Positions 1-5,667 are shown, numbered from the stretch's first letter. The stretch is DNA of 5,667 bases from Pseudomonadota bacterium (GCA_023453655.1 JAEXTE010000224.1:1-5667); one strand, 5' to 3'. The notes: a model not told the origin generated them from the letters alone. Translations and numbers: made by a program.

Positions 1-2
1 CG

Positions 3-1007
3 CCGGGTGCGGAGGCACAGGCGGTGCCGCTGCGCTTCGAGGCGACGATGCGCAACGAGGACGCCACGCCGGCGCGGATGCGCGCGCTCAATCCCTTCGA
101 CCCGGCGACGATCCCGCCGCGCACGCGCATCGAGGTGTTCGGGCGCGACTATGCGGGCACGCCGATGGAAGCCAGCTTCCGTGCGATGGCCGCGGCCAAC
201 GGGCGGGATTCGATCGAGGACCTGCGCCTGTCGCTGGAGATGACCGCCGATGGCGAGCTGCGGGTGATGACCGGTTCGAACCGGCTGTTCGATGCGCCGC
301 GCGACGGCGGCCCGGCTTCCTATCCCGCCGAACGCGAAGATTTCATCCGCCACACCGCGATGCTGGATGATGCTGCCGGCGCGGACCGCGCCGCCTACAA
401 CCGCATGCTGCTCGACGGCACGCCGCCGCCGCAGACGGTGCGCATCGGCGAGGACGTGGAAGGCGCTGCCATTACCGGCGTGGTCACCGAGACCGGCAGC
501 GGCGAGACCAACGAAGTGGTGTGGACGCTCGATGACAGCGGGCGCCCGGTGTCGGCCGATGCGGTGCTGACCTGGGAGCCGGGCAGCGGCGGGCGCGACT
601 CCGACCGCATCGAAGCCAATGCGCAGGGCCGTTTCCGCGCCGACAATGCGATGAAGGGCAGCGGCGACGATGTCGGCCACATGATCGCCTACCGCTTCGT
701 CAACGGACACGGTCCGGTGAACATGTTCCCGCAGCAGGGCCACTTCAACCAGCGCGTCTACGCGGGCATGGAGCAGGAGTGGGCCGACTGGCTGGCCACG
801 GGCATGGAGGTGCACGTGGAGATCCGCCTGGCGCCCGACGGCAGCGCGCGGCCCGACCAGGTGCACGTGGATTATGCGGTGATCGATCCGGCCAGCGGCA
901 AGGCGGTCTATGATCCCAGCCTGATCGTGTTCGAGAACGAGGCAGGCCAGGTGTTCGACCGCATCGCGCGCAACGAGATGGACAAGCTGATCGGGCAGCC
1001 GTCGTGA
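3..1007 (+). CDS. C-terminal part of a polymorphic-type toxin with DNA/RNA non-specific endonuclease domain (5' end outside window)
   Basis: The frame is open from position 3, so the protein almost certainly starts upstream; the GTG at 24 (residue 1 below) is only the first possible start inside the window. Residues about 140-312 fit the Endonuclea_NS_2 family of beta-beta-alpha metal nucleases. A strand with DDSGRPVSADAVLTW (170-184) comes first, then the active-site segment DVGHM (216-220). The likely general base is His219, and Asn233, Asn242 and Glu250 are candidate metal-site residues. The tail RPDQVHVDY and FENEAGQ also fit the family. This domain usually forms the toxic tip of secreted or contact-delivered bacterial toxins that degrade nucleic acid in rival cells. 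Residues 1-135 form a soluble, charged region (NPFDPATIPPRTRIEVFG at 23-40) that I do not recognise; no signal peptide or membrane segment is visible. The next gene overlaps by four bases and looks like its immunity gene. The delivery route cannot be read from this fragment. Confidence 0.8.
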   Translation, partial: PGAEAQAVPLRFEATMRNEDATPARMRALNPFDPATIPPRTRIEVFGRDYAGTPMEASFRAMAAANGRDSIEDLRLSLEMTADGELRVMTGSNRLFDAPRDGGPASYPAEREDFIRHTAMLDDAAGADRAAYNRMLLDGTPPPQTVRIGEDVEGAAITGVVTETGSGETNEVVWTLDDSGRPVSADAVLTWEPGSGGRDSDRIEANAQGRFRADNAMKGSGDDVGHMIAYRFVNGHGPVNMFPQQGHFNQRVYAGMEQEWADWLATGMEVHVEIRLAPDGSARPDQVHVDYAVIDPASGKAVYDPSLIVFENEAGQVFDRIARNEMDKLIGQPS

Positions 1008-1393
1008 CTGCGGTTGACCGCGACGCCCTGGTGCGCGGCATCGGCGAGCTGCTGCTGCGCGACATCGCCACCGCCGGCCACGACCTGGACGGCTATGCGC
1101 TGATCGCGGACTACGGCGACGGCACGCGGCGGATCTCGGGCTTCGGCTATCGCGATGGGCAGGCGCCGGTGGCGGCCACGCCGAAGACGGAGGCGGAGCT
1201 GATCGGGGCGCGACTGGACGAATTGCGCGAGACGACGCAGGTCGACGGCAAGACGCCGTGGAGCGTGTGCGTGATCCAGCTCAGGCGTGCCGGCGGGCGG
1301 CTGCATGCGGAGTTCGTCTACGAGGACGCCGCACGCTGGCGGGTGACGCCGGAGACGCTGGAAGAAGTGGCGGAGCGGGCGAGGCCGGCCTGA
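1004..1393 (+). CDS. Probable immunity protein, YezG/DUF600-like
   Basis: This 129-residue soluble protein starts with GTG inside the stop codon of the nuclease gene (GTGA overlap, 1004-1007), so the two are probably translationally coupled. I see no strong Shine-Dalgarno sequence, which suits coupling. The layout resembles YezG/DUF600 immunity proteins: an N-terminal helix (IGELLLRDI, 13-21), a strand with aromatic residues (ISGFGYRDG, 44-52), a PW pair at 85-86, and a final strand and helix (HAEFVYEDAARWRVTPETLE, 101-120) like the G-K-F-x-x-x-Y-x-Y-D-D ending of YezG. In Bacillus subtilis, YezG neutralises YeeF, whose C-terminal domain is also of the Endonuclea_NS_2 type, so gene order and nuclease class agree. 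It should act in the cytoplasm by binding the nuclease. The immunity role is inferred mainly from position; the family match is by eye and moderate. Confidence 0.68.
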   Translation: MTAVDRDALVRGIGELLLRDIATAGHDLDGYALIADYGDGTRRISGFGYRDGQAPVAATPKTEAELIGARLDELRETTQVDGKTPWSVCVIQLRRAGGRLHAEFVYEDAARWRVTPETLEEVAERARPA

Positions 1394-1431
1394 GAGCCGT
1401 CAGCGCGCGAAGACGCGCCCATCCTGTCTTT

Positions 1432-1481
1432 GTGGGAGCGCGCTTGCACGCGAAGTTCTTCGCGACCTAGGTCGCTCCCAC
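1432..1481. repeat. 50-bp palindromic repeat, copy 1
   Basis: The ends GTGGGAGCG and CGCTCCCAC are perfect 9-bp inverted repeats. Inside them a second pair, CGCGAA and TTCGCG, surrounds the short loop GTTC. The whole can fold into a two-part hairpin, typical of REP-like elements scattered between genes in Lysobacterales and pseudomonads. A near-identical copy follows 54 bases downstream. It may end or stabilise transcripts from either side. Confidence 0.8.
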
Positions 1482-1535
1482 TGTCCTGGAATCGCTTCGC
1501 TGTGGGGGACCCTGTAGCGCGCATGGCTCGCTGTC

Positions 1536-1585
1536 GTGGGAGCGCGCTTTGCGCGCGAAAGCTTCGCGACCAAGATCGCTCCCGC
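1536..1585. repeat. 50-bp palindromic repeat, copy 2
   Basis: This copy lies in the same orientation as copy 1 and has the same length. It differs by a few substitutions and two compensating one-base indels (GCGCTTT for GCGCTT, AGC loop for GTTC). The outer arms are GTGGGAGCG and CGCTCCCGC, so one arm base pair is lost compared with copy 1. The inner arms CGCGAA and TTCGCG are intact. Substitutions that keep the inner hairpin suggest that the fold, rather than the exact sequence, is conserved. Confidence 0.78.
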
Positions 1586-1636
1586 GGCAACGAGGGCACG
1601 ACACCGGCACCCGGGCATCGGCATCGCAGCGGACAT

Positions 1637-1708
1637 CGTCATTCCCGCGAAAGCGGGACTCCATCCTTCCGTCGCCAGAACCATGTGGCCTGCTTCCGCA
1701 GGATGACG
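1637..1708. repeat. Imperfect palindromic element with ATTCCCGCGAAAGCGGGA core
   Basis: The left part carries a perfect hairpin TCCCGC-GAAA-GCGGGA (1643-1658), preceded by CGTCAT at 1637-1642. The right part carries a second hairpin CCTGC-TTCC-GCAGG (1689-1702) and ends in ATGACG (1703-1708), the reverse complement of the start. The core is like the widespread ATTCCC-N8-GGGAAT family of short repeats known from Neisseria (dRS3) and common in Xanthomonadales. Read on the minus strand it produces the familiar spurious peptide ESRFRGND. The right half is diverged, so this may be a decayed copy or a two-hairpin variant. Confidence 0.65.
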
Positions 1709-1819
1709 TGCTGGTACGGAGCGCCAGTGGACGGCTTTGGCAGGATGCTCGACGGGGAGACGGGGACGGCCGCAACGGACTACCCCTGGGGGCGCACGCG
1801 CTGTACGCCTCCGCCTCCC

Positions 1820-2755
1820 TCAGCCCACCCGCTCCAGCTGGAACGCCTGCACCGGCGACGGGTCCAGCCAGGGCAGCAGCCAGTGGTCGACCAGCAGGAA
1901 GGCGAACAGCGCCATCAGGTAGACCACCGAGTAGTTGAACACCTTCATCGCGAACAGTTCGTCCGGCGGATCGAGCAGGCGCCAGGCGTACCAGAGGAAG
2001 GCCAGGCCCAGCACCACCGCGCCGCCGAGGTAGAACAGCCCGCTCATGCCCACGGCCACCGGCAGCACCGTCACCACGCACAGCAGCACGGTATAGAGCA
2101 GGATCTGCCAGCGCGTGTACTCCACGCCGTGGGTCACCGGCAGCATCGGCACCAGCGCGCGGCGGTAGTCCTCGCGGCGGAAGATCGCCAGCGCCCAGAA
2201 ATGCGGCGGCGTCCAGACGAAGATGATCAGCACCAGCAGCAGCGCGTGCGCCCAGTCCCACTGGCCCTGCATGTTGGTCACCGCGGCCCAGCCCAGCAGC
2301 GGCGGCGCGGCGCCGGCAATGCCGCCGATCACGATGTTCTGCGGCGTGGCGCGCTTGAGGAAGCCGGTGTAGACGATGGCGTAGCCGATCAGCGAGGCGA
2401 AGGTGAGCGCGGCGGTGAGCGGGTTGACCAGCGCGATCAGGGTCGCCATCGACAGCGCGCCGAGAAACACCGCGAACGCCAGCACCTGCGCCGGCGCCAG
2501 CGCGCCGGTAGCGAGCGGCCGGTCCGCGGTGCGCACCATCACCTTGTCGATGCGCTGGTCGATCAGGTGGTTGACCGCGGCCGCCGAGGCCGCCGCCAGC
2601 CAGATGCCGAGCAGGCCGAACACGGTTTCGCGCAGCGGCGGCAGGCCGGGCACGGCCAGGAACATGCCCACCAGCGCGGTGAACACGATCAGCGCGACCA
2701 CGCGCGGCTTGGTCAGCGCCCAGTACTGGCGCCAGGTGGCACGCGATGCGTTCAT
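1820..2755 (-). CDS. cyoE: Protoheme IX farnesyltransferase (heme O synthase)
   Basis: This integral membrane UbiA-family prenyltransferase transfers the farnesyl chain of farnesyl diphosphate to heme B, giving heme O. It is the first step of heme A synthesis for the aa3-type cytochrome c oxidase. The 311 residues match the usual family length of about 300. The first aspartate-rich motif is NHLIDQRID (62-70) followed by MVRTADRP (73-80), giving the N-x3-D-x3-D-x2-M-x-R-T pattern. The second conserved loop is [19 protein letters not shown] (192-210), and the cytoplasmic start [10 protein letters not shown] (11-20) is typical. About nine hydrophobic helices can be counted. The start at 2755 is chosen because the N-terminus fits the family; a weak GGGGG lies just upstream, and the ATG overlaps the stop of a small ORF (ATGA). 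It is the last gene of the minus-strand assembly operon. The alternative name is ctaB. Confidence 0.95.
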   Translation of the reverse strand: MNASRATWRQYWALTKPRVVALIVFTALVGMFLAVPGLPPLRETVFGLLGIWLAAASAAAVNHLIDQRIDKVMVRTADRPLATGALAPAQVLAFAVFLGALSMATLIALVNPLTAALTFASLIGYAIVYTGFLKRATPQNIVIGGIAGAAPPLLGWAAVTNMQGQWDWAHALLLVLIIFVWTPPHFWALAIFRREDYRRALVPMLPVTHGVEYTRWQILLYTVLLCVVTVLPVAVGMSGLFYLGGAVVLGLAFLWYAWRLLDPPDELFAMKVFNYSVVYLMALFAFLLVDHWLLPWLDPSPVQAFQLERVG

Positions 2756-2820
2756 CGCGCCCCCGGGTGGCAGGCCGCGAACGGCGCGGCCGGCGACGGC
2801 TTGTCGGTGCGCAGGTGCAT
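2752..2820 (-). CDS. Possible 22-codon ORF bridging ctaA and cyoE
   Basis: An ATG begins two bases after the TAG stop of ctaA. It opens a 22-codon frame, starting [10 protein letters not shown] and ending CHPGAR, whose TGA overlaps the cyoE ATG as ATGA. It fills the only gap in an otherwise overlapping operon. The peptide has no membrane segment and resembles nothing I know. No good ribosome binding site precedes it, so any translation would probably come from ribosomes re-initiating after ctaA. It may matter only as a coupling device that delivers ribosomes to cyoE, or it may be chance in GC-rich DNA where stop codons are rare. Confidence 0.25.
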   Translation of the reverse strand: MHLRTDKPSPAAPFAACHPGAR

Positions 2821-2822
2821 GG

Positions 2823-4016
2823 CTAGTCCGGTCGCCGCAGGCGCGCCAGCAGCGAGACCAGCACGAACAGCAGCAGCGCGGCGCCGCCGTTGTGCATCAC
2901 CGCCACCCACAGCGGAAGCGACAGCTTGACGTTGAGCACGCCCAGCAGCACCTGCGCGCAGGTCAGCAGCCCCAGCACCACCGCCCAGCCGCGCAGGCCA
3001 GGCGTGCGCAGCCCGCGCCACGAGACCAGCAGCAGCATGGCCGCGGCCACGACCGCGAACAGGCGGTGCGCCATCTGGATGGCGATGCGCGAGGCGCCGT
3101 CGAGCACGCCGCCCTCGTAGTCGGCGCCCACGCCGCGCCACAGCACGAAGCCCTCGCTGAAATCCGAGGGCGGCCACCACTGCCCCACGCAGCGCGGGAA
3201 GTCCATGTAGTGCGGCTGCGCCGTGGTCCAGCCGCCGGCGCCGCAGGCCAGCGCCGCGTAGTTGGCGCTCACCCAGCCGCCCAGCGCGATCTGCACCGCC
3301 AGCACCGCGATCGCCGCGATCACCCAGCGCCGGAGCGCGGTGGCATCGGCCAGCACGATCGGCAGGTGGGTGGCGCGCCAGGCCATCCAGGTGAGCAGCG
3401 AGAAGGTGAGCATGCCGCCCAGCAGGTGTCCCATCACGATCACCGGCTTGAGCAGCATGGTCACCGTCCACTTGCCCAGCAGGGCCTGGAAGATCACCAC
3501 CGCCAGGGTCAGCGCGCCGGCGCGCGCCAGGTCCACGTTCGACCAGCGCAGCGCGGCCACCAGCAGCAGGCCCTCGCCCAGCGCGGCCACCGACAGCGCC
3601 GCCACGATATGGCCCTGCATGTACAGCGGGATTGCCGCGCCCACCAGCGCCGAGGCGCCCAGCACCTGGGCGATGCCATGGCGCCGCCGCCGCGCGGCCA
3701 GCAGCGCCAGCACCAGCACCAGCACGCCCAAGGTGGCCGCGAGGTGGCGGTGCACCTGCTCGCGCCAGGCCTTGTGCGTCTCGAACGGGCGGATCGCGCT
3801 GGCGGCGTGGTCGCTCACCTCCTGCGCGGCCTGCGGCCAGGTGGCGCGGCCGTAGCAGGTGGGCCAGTCGGGACAGCTCAGTCCGGCGTCGGACAGGCGC
3901 ACGAACGCGCCGAACACGATCACGCCGAAGGTGAGTACGACGGCCAGCCAGGCGATCCGGTGGAAGTGCCGGTACACCTGCGGCCGCGAGGGCCTGGGGG
4001 ACGGGGAAGACATCAT
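2823..4016 (-). CDS. ctaA: Heme A synthase, COX15/CtaA family
   Basis: This inner-membrane enzyme oxidises the C8 methyl of heme O to a formyl group, making heme A for cytochrome c oxidase. The 397-residue protein shows the family's first signature [20 protein letters not shown] (35-54), with the Cys48/Cys54 pair. Histidines expected to bind heme stand at EQVHRH (His89/91), MGH (His197), MAHRL (His317) and VMHN (His375). I count about ten hydrophobic helices rather than the usual eight. The extra pair lies at residues about 115-157, between the second helix and QALLGKWTV. The second Cys pair, Cys258 and Cys276, is unusually far apart. The start is ATG at 4016, overlapping the upstream stop as ATGA; a second ATG follows directly at 4013. 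Upstream in-frame sequence is a shadow of the preceding gene and is excluded. CyoE, the preceding enzyme of the pathway, is encoded just downstream. Confidence 0.93.
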   Translation of the reverse strand: MMSSPSPRPSRPQVYRHFHRIAWLAVVLTFGVIVFGAFVRLSDAGLSCPDWPTCYGRATWPQAAQEVSDHAASAIRPFETHKAWREQVHRHLAATLGVLVLVLALLAARRRRHGIAQVLGASALVGAAIPLYMQGHIVAALSVAALGEGLLLVAALRWSNVDLARAGALTLAVVIFQALLGKWTVTMLLKPVIVMGHLLGGMLTFSLLTWMAWRATHLPIVLADATALRRWVIAAIAVLAVQIALGGWVSANYAALACGAGGWTTAQPHYMDFPRCVGQWWPPSDFSEGFVLWRGVGADYEGGVLDGASRIAIQMAHRLFAVVAAAMLLLVSWRGLRTPGLRGWAVVLGLLTCAQVLLGVLNVKLSLPLWVAVMHNGGAALLLFVLVSLLARLRRPD

Positions 4017-4582
4017 CGCAGCTTGAGCAGGCGGGCCATGTCCGTGCGCAGGTGGCCCGGATCGAAACCGGGAGCGTAGCGCAGGATCACGAAGCCGTTG
4101 GGATCGATCACGTAGACGGGGGTGCCGGCGGGGTCGTCGCGCCGCGGCAGTGCGGCCAGCAGGGCGGGCGAGGGCTCGAGTTCGCGCCAGGCGGCGTTGC
4201 GCTGCACGCCCACGGGCGGCGTGCCGATCCAGAGGATGTGCACGTGGTCGGCGCGATGGGTGAACAGCTGCCAGACGGTGTCGAGCTGCTGCGAGAGCTG
4301 CACGCATTCGCTGCCGCAGCCGGACGGCGGGGCCAGCGCGATGCGCCAGGTGCGCGCGGCCGGGTTCCACACGTAATCGCCGCCCTCGCGCAGCGTGGGC
4401 ACCACCTGTCGCAGGTCGCCGGGCGGATCGAGCAGTTCGCCGTGGTTCTTCATGCCCGACGGGCGCCAGCCGGAGAAACGCAGCGCGCCGGCGACGATCG
4501 CGCTGCCGAGGAAGACCACGACGACCAGGATCAGCATGCCGCGGTTGCGGCCGCGCTGCTGCGGGGAAACGGGAGCATTCAT
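4013..4582 (-). CDS. Membrane-anchored SCO-like thioredoxin-fold protein of the cox assembly cluster
   Basis: This 189-residue protein has one N-terminal membrane anchor (about 16-35) after a basic start (QQRGRNR), so the rest should face the periplasm. The soluble part looks like a reduced SCO1/SenC thioredoxin fold. It has a CxxxC motif GCGSEC (Cys89 and Cys93), a following helix and strand (HVHILWIGTPP, 113-123), and near the end VYVIDPNGFVILRY (156-169), which matches the Y-L-I-D-P-x-G strand of SCO proteins. The histidine that completes the copper site of SCO is replaced by Ala152 in my alignment. This argues against classical copper delivery and leaves thiol-disulfide exchange or a structural role. 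It starts with ATGA overlapping the SURF1 stop and ends overlapping the ctaA start. An uncharacterised protein at this place between SURF1 and COX15 is usual in gammaproteobacteria. The exact function is unknown. Confidence 0.82.
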   Translation of the reverse strand: MNAPVSPQQRGRNRGMLILVVVVFLGSAIVAGALRFSGWRPSGMKNHGELLDPPGDLRQVVPTLREGGDYVWNPAARTWRIALAPPSGCGSECVQLSQQLDTVWQLFTHRADHVHILWIGTPPVGVQRNAAWRELEPSPALLAALPRRDDPAGTPVYVIDPNGFVILRYAPGFDPGHLRTDMARLLKLR

Positions 4583-5301
4583 CGGCGGGAACGGACGGTC
4601 AGGACGAGGGCGGTGACGAGGGCGGCCGCGGCCAGGCCGAACCACTGCACGGCATACCCCAGGTGCTTCTGCGGCGGCAGGGTATTGGGCAGCACGTCGA
4701 GGTCGCGGGCGTGGCCGATCGGCAGGGCGGGATCGAGCTTGAGCACGCGAGGCGGCAGCGCGTCCAGGCCGAGCCGGGCGGGCAGGCTGGGCGCGTCGAG
4801 GCGCACGGCCAGCACGTCGCCGCCGGCGGTGGCGGCCGACAGGCCCTGCGCCAGGCCCGCCGACGGCGGCGGCGCCAGCAGGCCCTGGATGCGCTGCTCG
4901 CCGTCGATGCGCTCCGGCGCCGGCATGGTGCGGTCGCCCGGCAGCGGCAGCCAGCCAAGCTCCACCAGCAGCGGCGTACCGGACTCGGGTGCGAAAGCGC
5001 GGTACACGCGCACGCCGGGGCGGCCGTCGCGCTGCTGGTTGTCGAGCAGCACCGCCGGCGCGTCGATGAAACGGCCTTCGCCCTGGGCCCAGTCGAAATC
5101 GCGTGCGCGATCCGGCTCGGCGGCCGCGGCGAGCGGCAGCGGACGGCGGTCGGCCAGCGTCGCGGCGACCTGGTCGAGCATCGCCTGCTTTTCGTCCATG
5201 CGTGAGAGCTGCCAGCGCCCGAGCGAGGCGAACACCGCCACCAGCGCCAGCGCCAGGCCCCAGCCCAGCCAGAACGTGCTGCGCTTCGTCATGCCCGCCA
5301 T
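4579..5301 (-). CDS. surf1: SURF1 family cytochrome c oxidase assembly protein
   Basis: SURF1 proteins are inner-membrane assembly factors for heme-copper oxidases, thought to help insert heme a into subunit I. The 240 residues show the family plan of one helix at each end (about 9-27 and 217-235) and a periplasmic domain between them. Family motifs are SLGRWQLSRMDEKQAML (26-42), PGVRVYRAF (95-103), LLVELGWLPLPGDR (111-124), and PPQKHLGYAVQWFGLA (209-224) leading into the second helix. The length is normal. The start may be ATG 5301 (MAGMTKRS) or ATG 5292 (MTKRS); the latter has a GGCGGG four bases upstream, so it is a real alternative that removes three residues. It is the first gene of the minus-strand operon, followed with a four-base overlap by the SCO-like gene, and diverges from the DUF2909 gene. 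Confidence 0.93.
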   Translation of the reverse strand: MAGMTKRSTFWLGWGLALALVAVFASLGRWQLSRMDEKQAMLDQVAATLADRRPLPLAAAAEPDRARDFDWAQGEGRFIDAPAVLLDNQQRDGRPGVRVYRAFAPESGTPLLVELGWLPLPGDRTMPAPERIDGEQRIQGLLAPPPSAGLAQGLSAATAGGDVLAVRLDAPSLPARLGLDALPPRVLKLDPALPIGHARDLDVLPNTLPPQKHLGYAVQWFGLAAAALVTALVLTVRSRR

Positions 5302-5310
5302 GCGCCGGCC

Positions 5311-5319
5311 TGCGATAAT
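5311..5319 (+). promoter_or_regulatory. Possible extended -10 promoter element for the DUF2909 gene
   Basis: TGCGATAAT fits the extended -10 pattern TGnTATAAT with one mismatch in the hexamer. It stands out as AT-rich in the 56-base divergent spacer. Transcription would start near 5326, giving a leader of about 32 bases before ATG 5358. No -35 box is seen at the right distance, as can happen with extended -10 promoters. The opposite strand reads CATTAT here, a weaker candidate for the SURF1 operon. Confidence 0.35.
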
Positions 5320-5357
5320 GGCGGCGACGGGCGCAGTCCGCGCCGCGGGATCGGGCC

Positions 5358-5588
5358 ATGAACGATTCGCTGAAAATCCTGGTGGTGGTCGGCTTCCTCG
5401 CGCTGATCCTGTGGAACCTGGGCGCGGGGCTGTATTACATGCTCGCCGACAAGGGCCAGAGCAAGCGCACCGTCAACGCCCTGACCAAGCGCATCGCACT
5501 GTCGATCGCGCTGATCCTGCTGGTGGTCCTGGCCCACTACATGGGCTGGATCGAATTCCACGGCGTGGGCCGCAACCCCAACTCCTGA
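5358..5588 (+). CDS. Twin transmembrane protein, DUF2909 family
   Basis: This 76-residue protein has two hydrophobic helices (about 6-29 and 45-64). They are joined by a short basic loop, LADKGQSKRTVNALTKR (29-45), characteristic of the DUF2909 twin-transmembrane family. The positive loop predicts a cytoplasmic hairpin loop with both ends in the periplasm. Function is unknown, but the family is found beside cytochrome c oxidase genes, typically between subunit III and SURF1, which agrees with SURF1 being its divergent neighbour. A GGGA (5347-5350) seven bases before the ATG is an acceptable ribosome binding site. An open frame covering it on the opposite strand is a shadow. Its placement suggests a part in oxidase assembly or stability, but nothing in the sequence proves this. 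Confidence 0.9.
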   Translation: MNDSLKILVVVGFLALILWNLGAGLYYMLADKGQSKRTVNALTKRIALSIALILLVVLAHYMGWIEFHGVGRNPNS

Positions 5589-5595
5589 TACGACA

Positions 5596-5609
5596 CGGCG
5601 CAGGCGCCG
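5596..5609 (+). terminator. Weak candidate hairpin after the DUF2909 gene
   Basis: CGGCG-CAGG-CGCCG forms a perfect 5-bp GC stem eight bases after the stop codon. No T-tract follows on the plus strand, so it is not a standard intrinsic terminator. The remaining sequence to 5667 holds no recognisable gene. It includes a 10-bp palindrome (CGGCATGCCG, 5658-5667) at the window edge and a run of five A at 5642-5646, which reads as T on the minus strand and could belong to the end of a convergent neighbour. Confidence 0.22.
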
Positions 5610-5667
5610 GACGGCGTCGCGCGCTGCATTTGCACGGCTCGAAAAAGCGGAAAGCGCCGGCATGCCG

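Larger units (their letters stand above)
1394..1819. other. Convergent intergenic region with palindromic repeats and no credible gene
   Basis: This stretch of 426 bases lies between two convergent transcription units. Open frames cross it on both strands, but their translations are repeat-derived (for example MESRFRGND and GSDLGREAFARKARSHD) or low-complexity Arg/Pro/Ser/Ala strings, so I call no CDS. It holds two copies of a 50-bp palindrome and one imperfect 72-bp palindromic element, listed separately. The last 111 bases (1709-1819), next to the cyoE stop, show no clear terminator with a T-tract and nothing else I can name. The repeat hairpins may serve as transcript ends for both flanking units. 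Confidence 0.7.

Noticed and set aside
1432..1585. CRISPR array made of the two 50-bp repeats and the 54-base spacer
   Set aside because: There are only two imperfect copies, both long palindromes with indels, and no cas genes. REP-like elements explain them better.
1779..1795. CCCCTGGGGG as a terminator stem after cyoE
   Set aside because: The loop would have only two bases and no T-tract follows on the minus strand.
1467..2261. Minus-strand frame including MESRFRGND and GSDLGREAFARKARSHD strings
   Set aside because: These strings are the well-known false translations of the palindromic repeats, and the rest is a shadow of cyoE in another frame.
1430..2929. Long plus-strand open frame of 499 codons across the repeats, cyoE and beyond
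   Set aside because: It is antisense to cyoE and rich in Arg, His, Gln and Ala with low complexity, as expected from a shadow frame in GC-rich DNA.
2403..4079. Plus-strand open frame of 558 codons opposite cyoE and ctaA
   Set aside because: Its translation is dominated by His, Gln, Arg and Ala without domains, while the other strand encodes two clear enzyme families.
4017..4370. N-terminal extension of ctaA by 118 codons
   Set aside because: The sequence is Arg/Ala/Pro-rich and overlaps the SCO-like gene in another frame. COX15 similarity begins after the MM at 4016-4011.
5289..5663. Minus-strand frame covering the DUF2909 gene and end of the window
   Set aside because: The plus strand encodes a recognisable DUF2909 protein with two helices; the antisense frame shows no family features.

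Overview
The window is very GC-rich throughout. It reads as the chromosome of a gammaproteobacterium, most likely of the order Lysobacterales (Xanthomonadales). That placement rests on the form of the COX15 protein, the order of the cytochrome oxidase assembly genes and the kinds of short palindromic repeats. It is inference, because no rRNA or other marker gene is present.

Left part (1-1393, + strand): the C-terminal portion of a polymorphic-type toxin whose beginning lies outside the window. It ends in a DNA/RNA non-specific endonuclease domain of the Endonuclea_NS_2 type. A small gene overlaps it by four bases and resembles YezG/DUF600 immunity proteins. The pair recalls the B. subtilis YeeF/YezG toxin-immunity couple.

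Middle (1394-1819): a convergent intergenic stretch without a credible gene. It holds two copies of a 50-bp palindromic repeat and one different imperfect palindromic element built around a CCCGC-GAAA-GCGGG hairpin.

Right part (1820-5301, - strand): a tight cytochrome c oxidase assembly operon. Read in its own direction it runs SURF1, a membrane-anchored SCO-like thioredoxin-fold protein, COX15/CtaA (heme A synthase), a possible 22-codon ORF, and CyoE/CtaB (heme O synthase). Successive reading frames are joined by ATGA overlaps. CyoE makes heme O from heme B and CtaA oxidises it to heme A. SURF1 and possibly the SCO-like protein help place cofactors in the aa3-type oxidase, whose subunit genes are not in the window.

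Far right (5358-5588, + strand): a divergent gene for a 76-residue twin-transmembrane DUF2909 protein, a usual neighbour of SURF1. The last 79 bases hold no recognisable gene.

Most of the window is ordinary respiratory biogenesis. The points most worth a second look are the toxin/immunity pair, the SCO-like protein that keeps CxxxC but lacks the copper-binding histidine, the enlarged COX15, and the small ORF bridging ctaA and cyoE.
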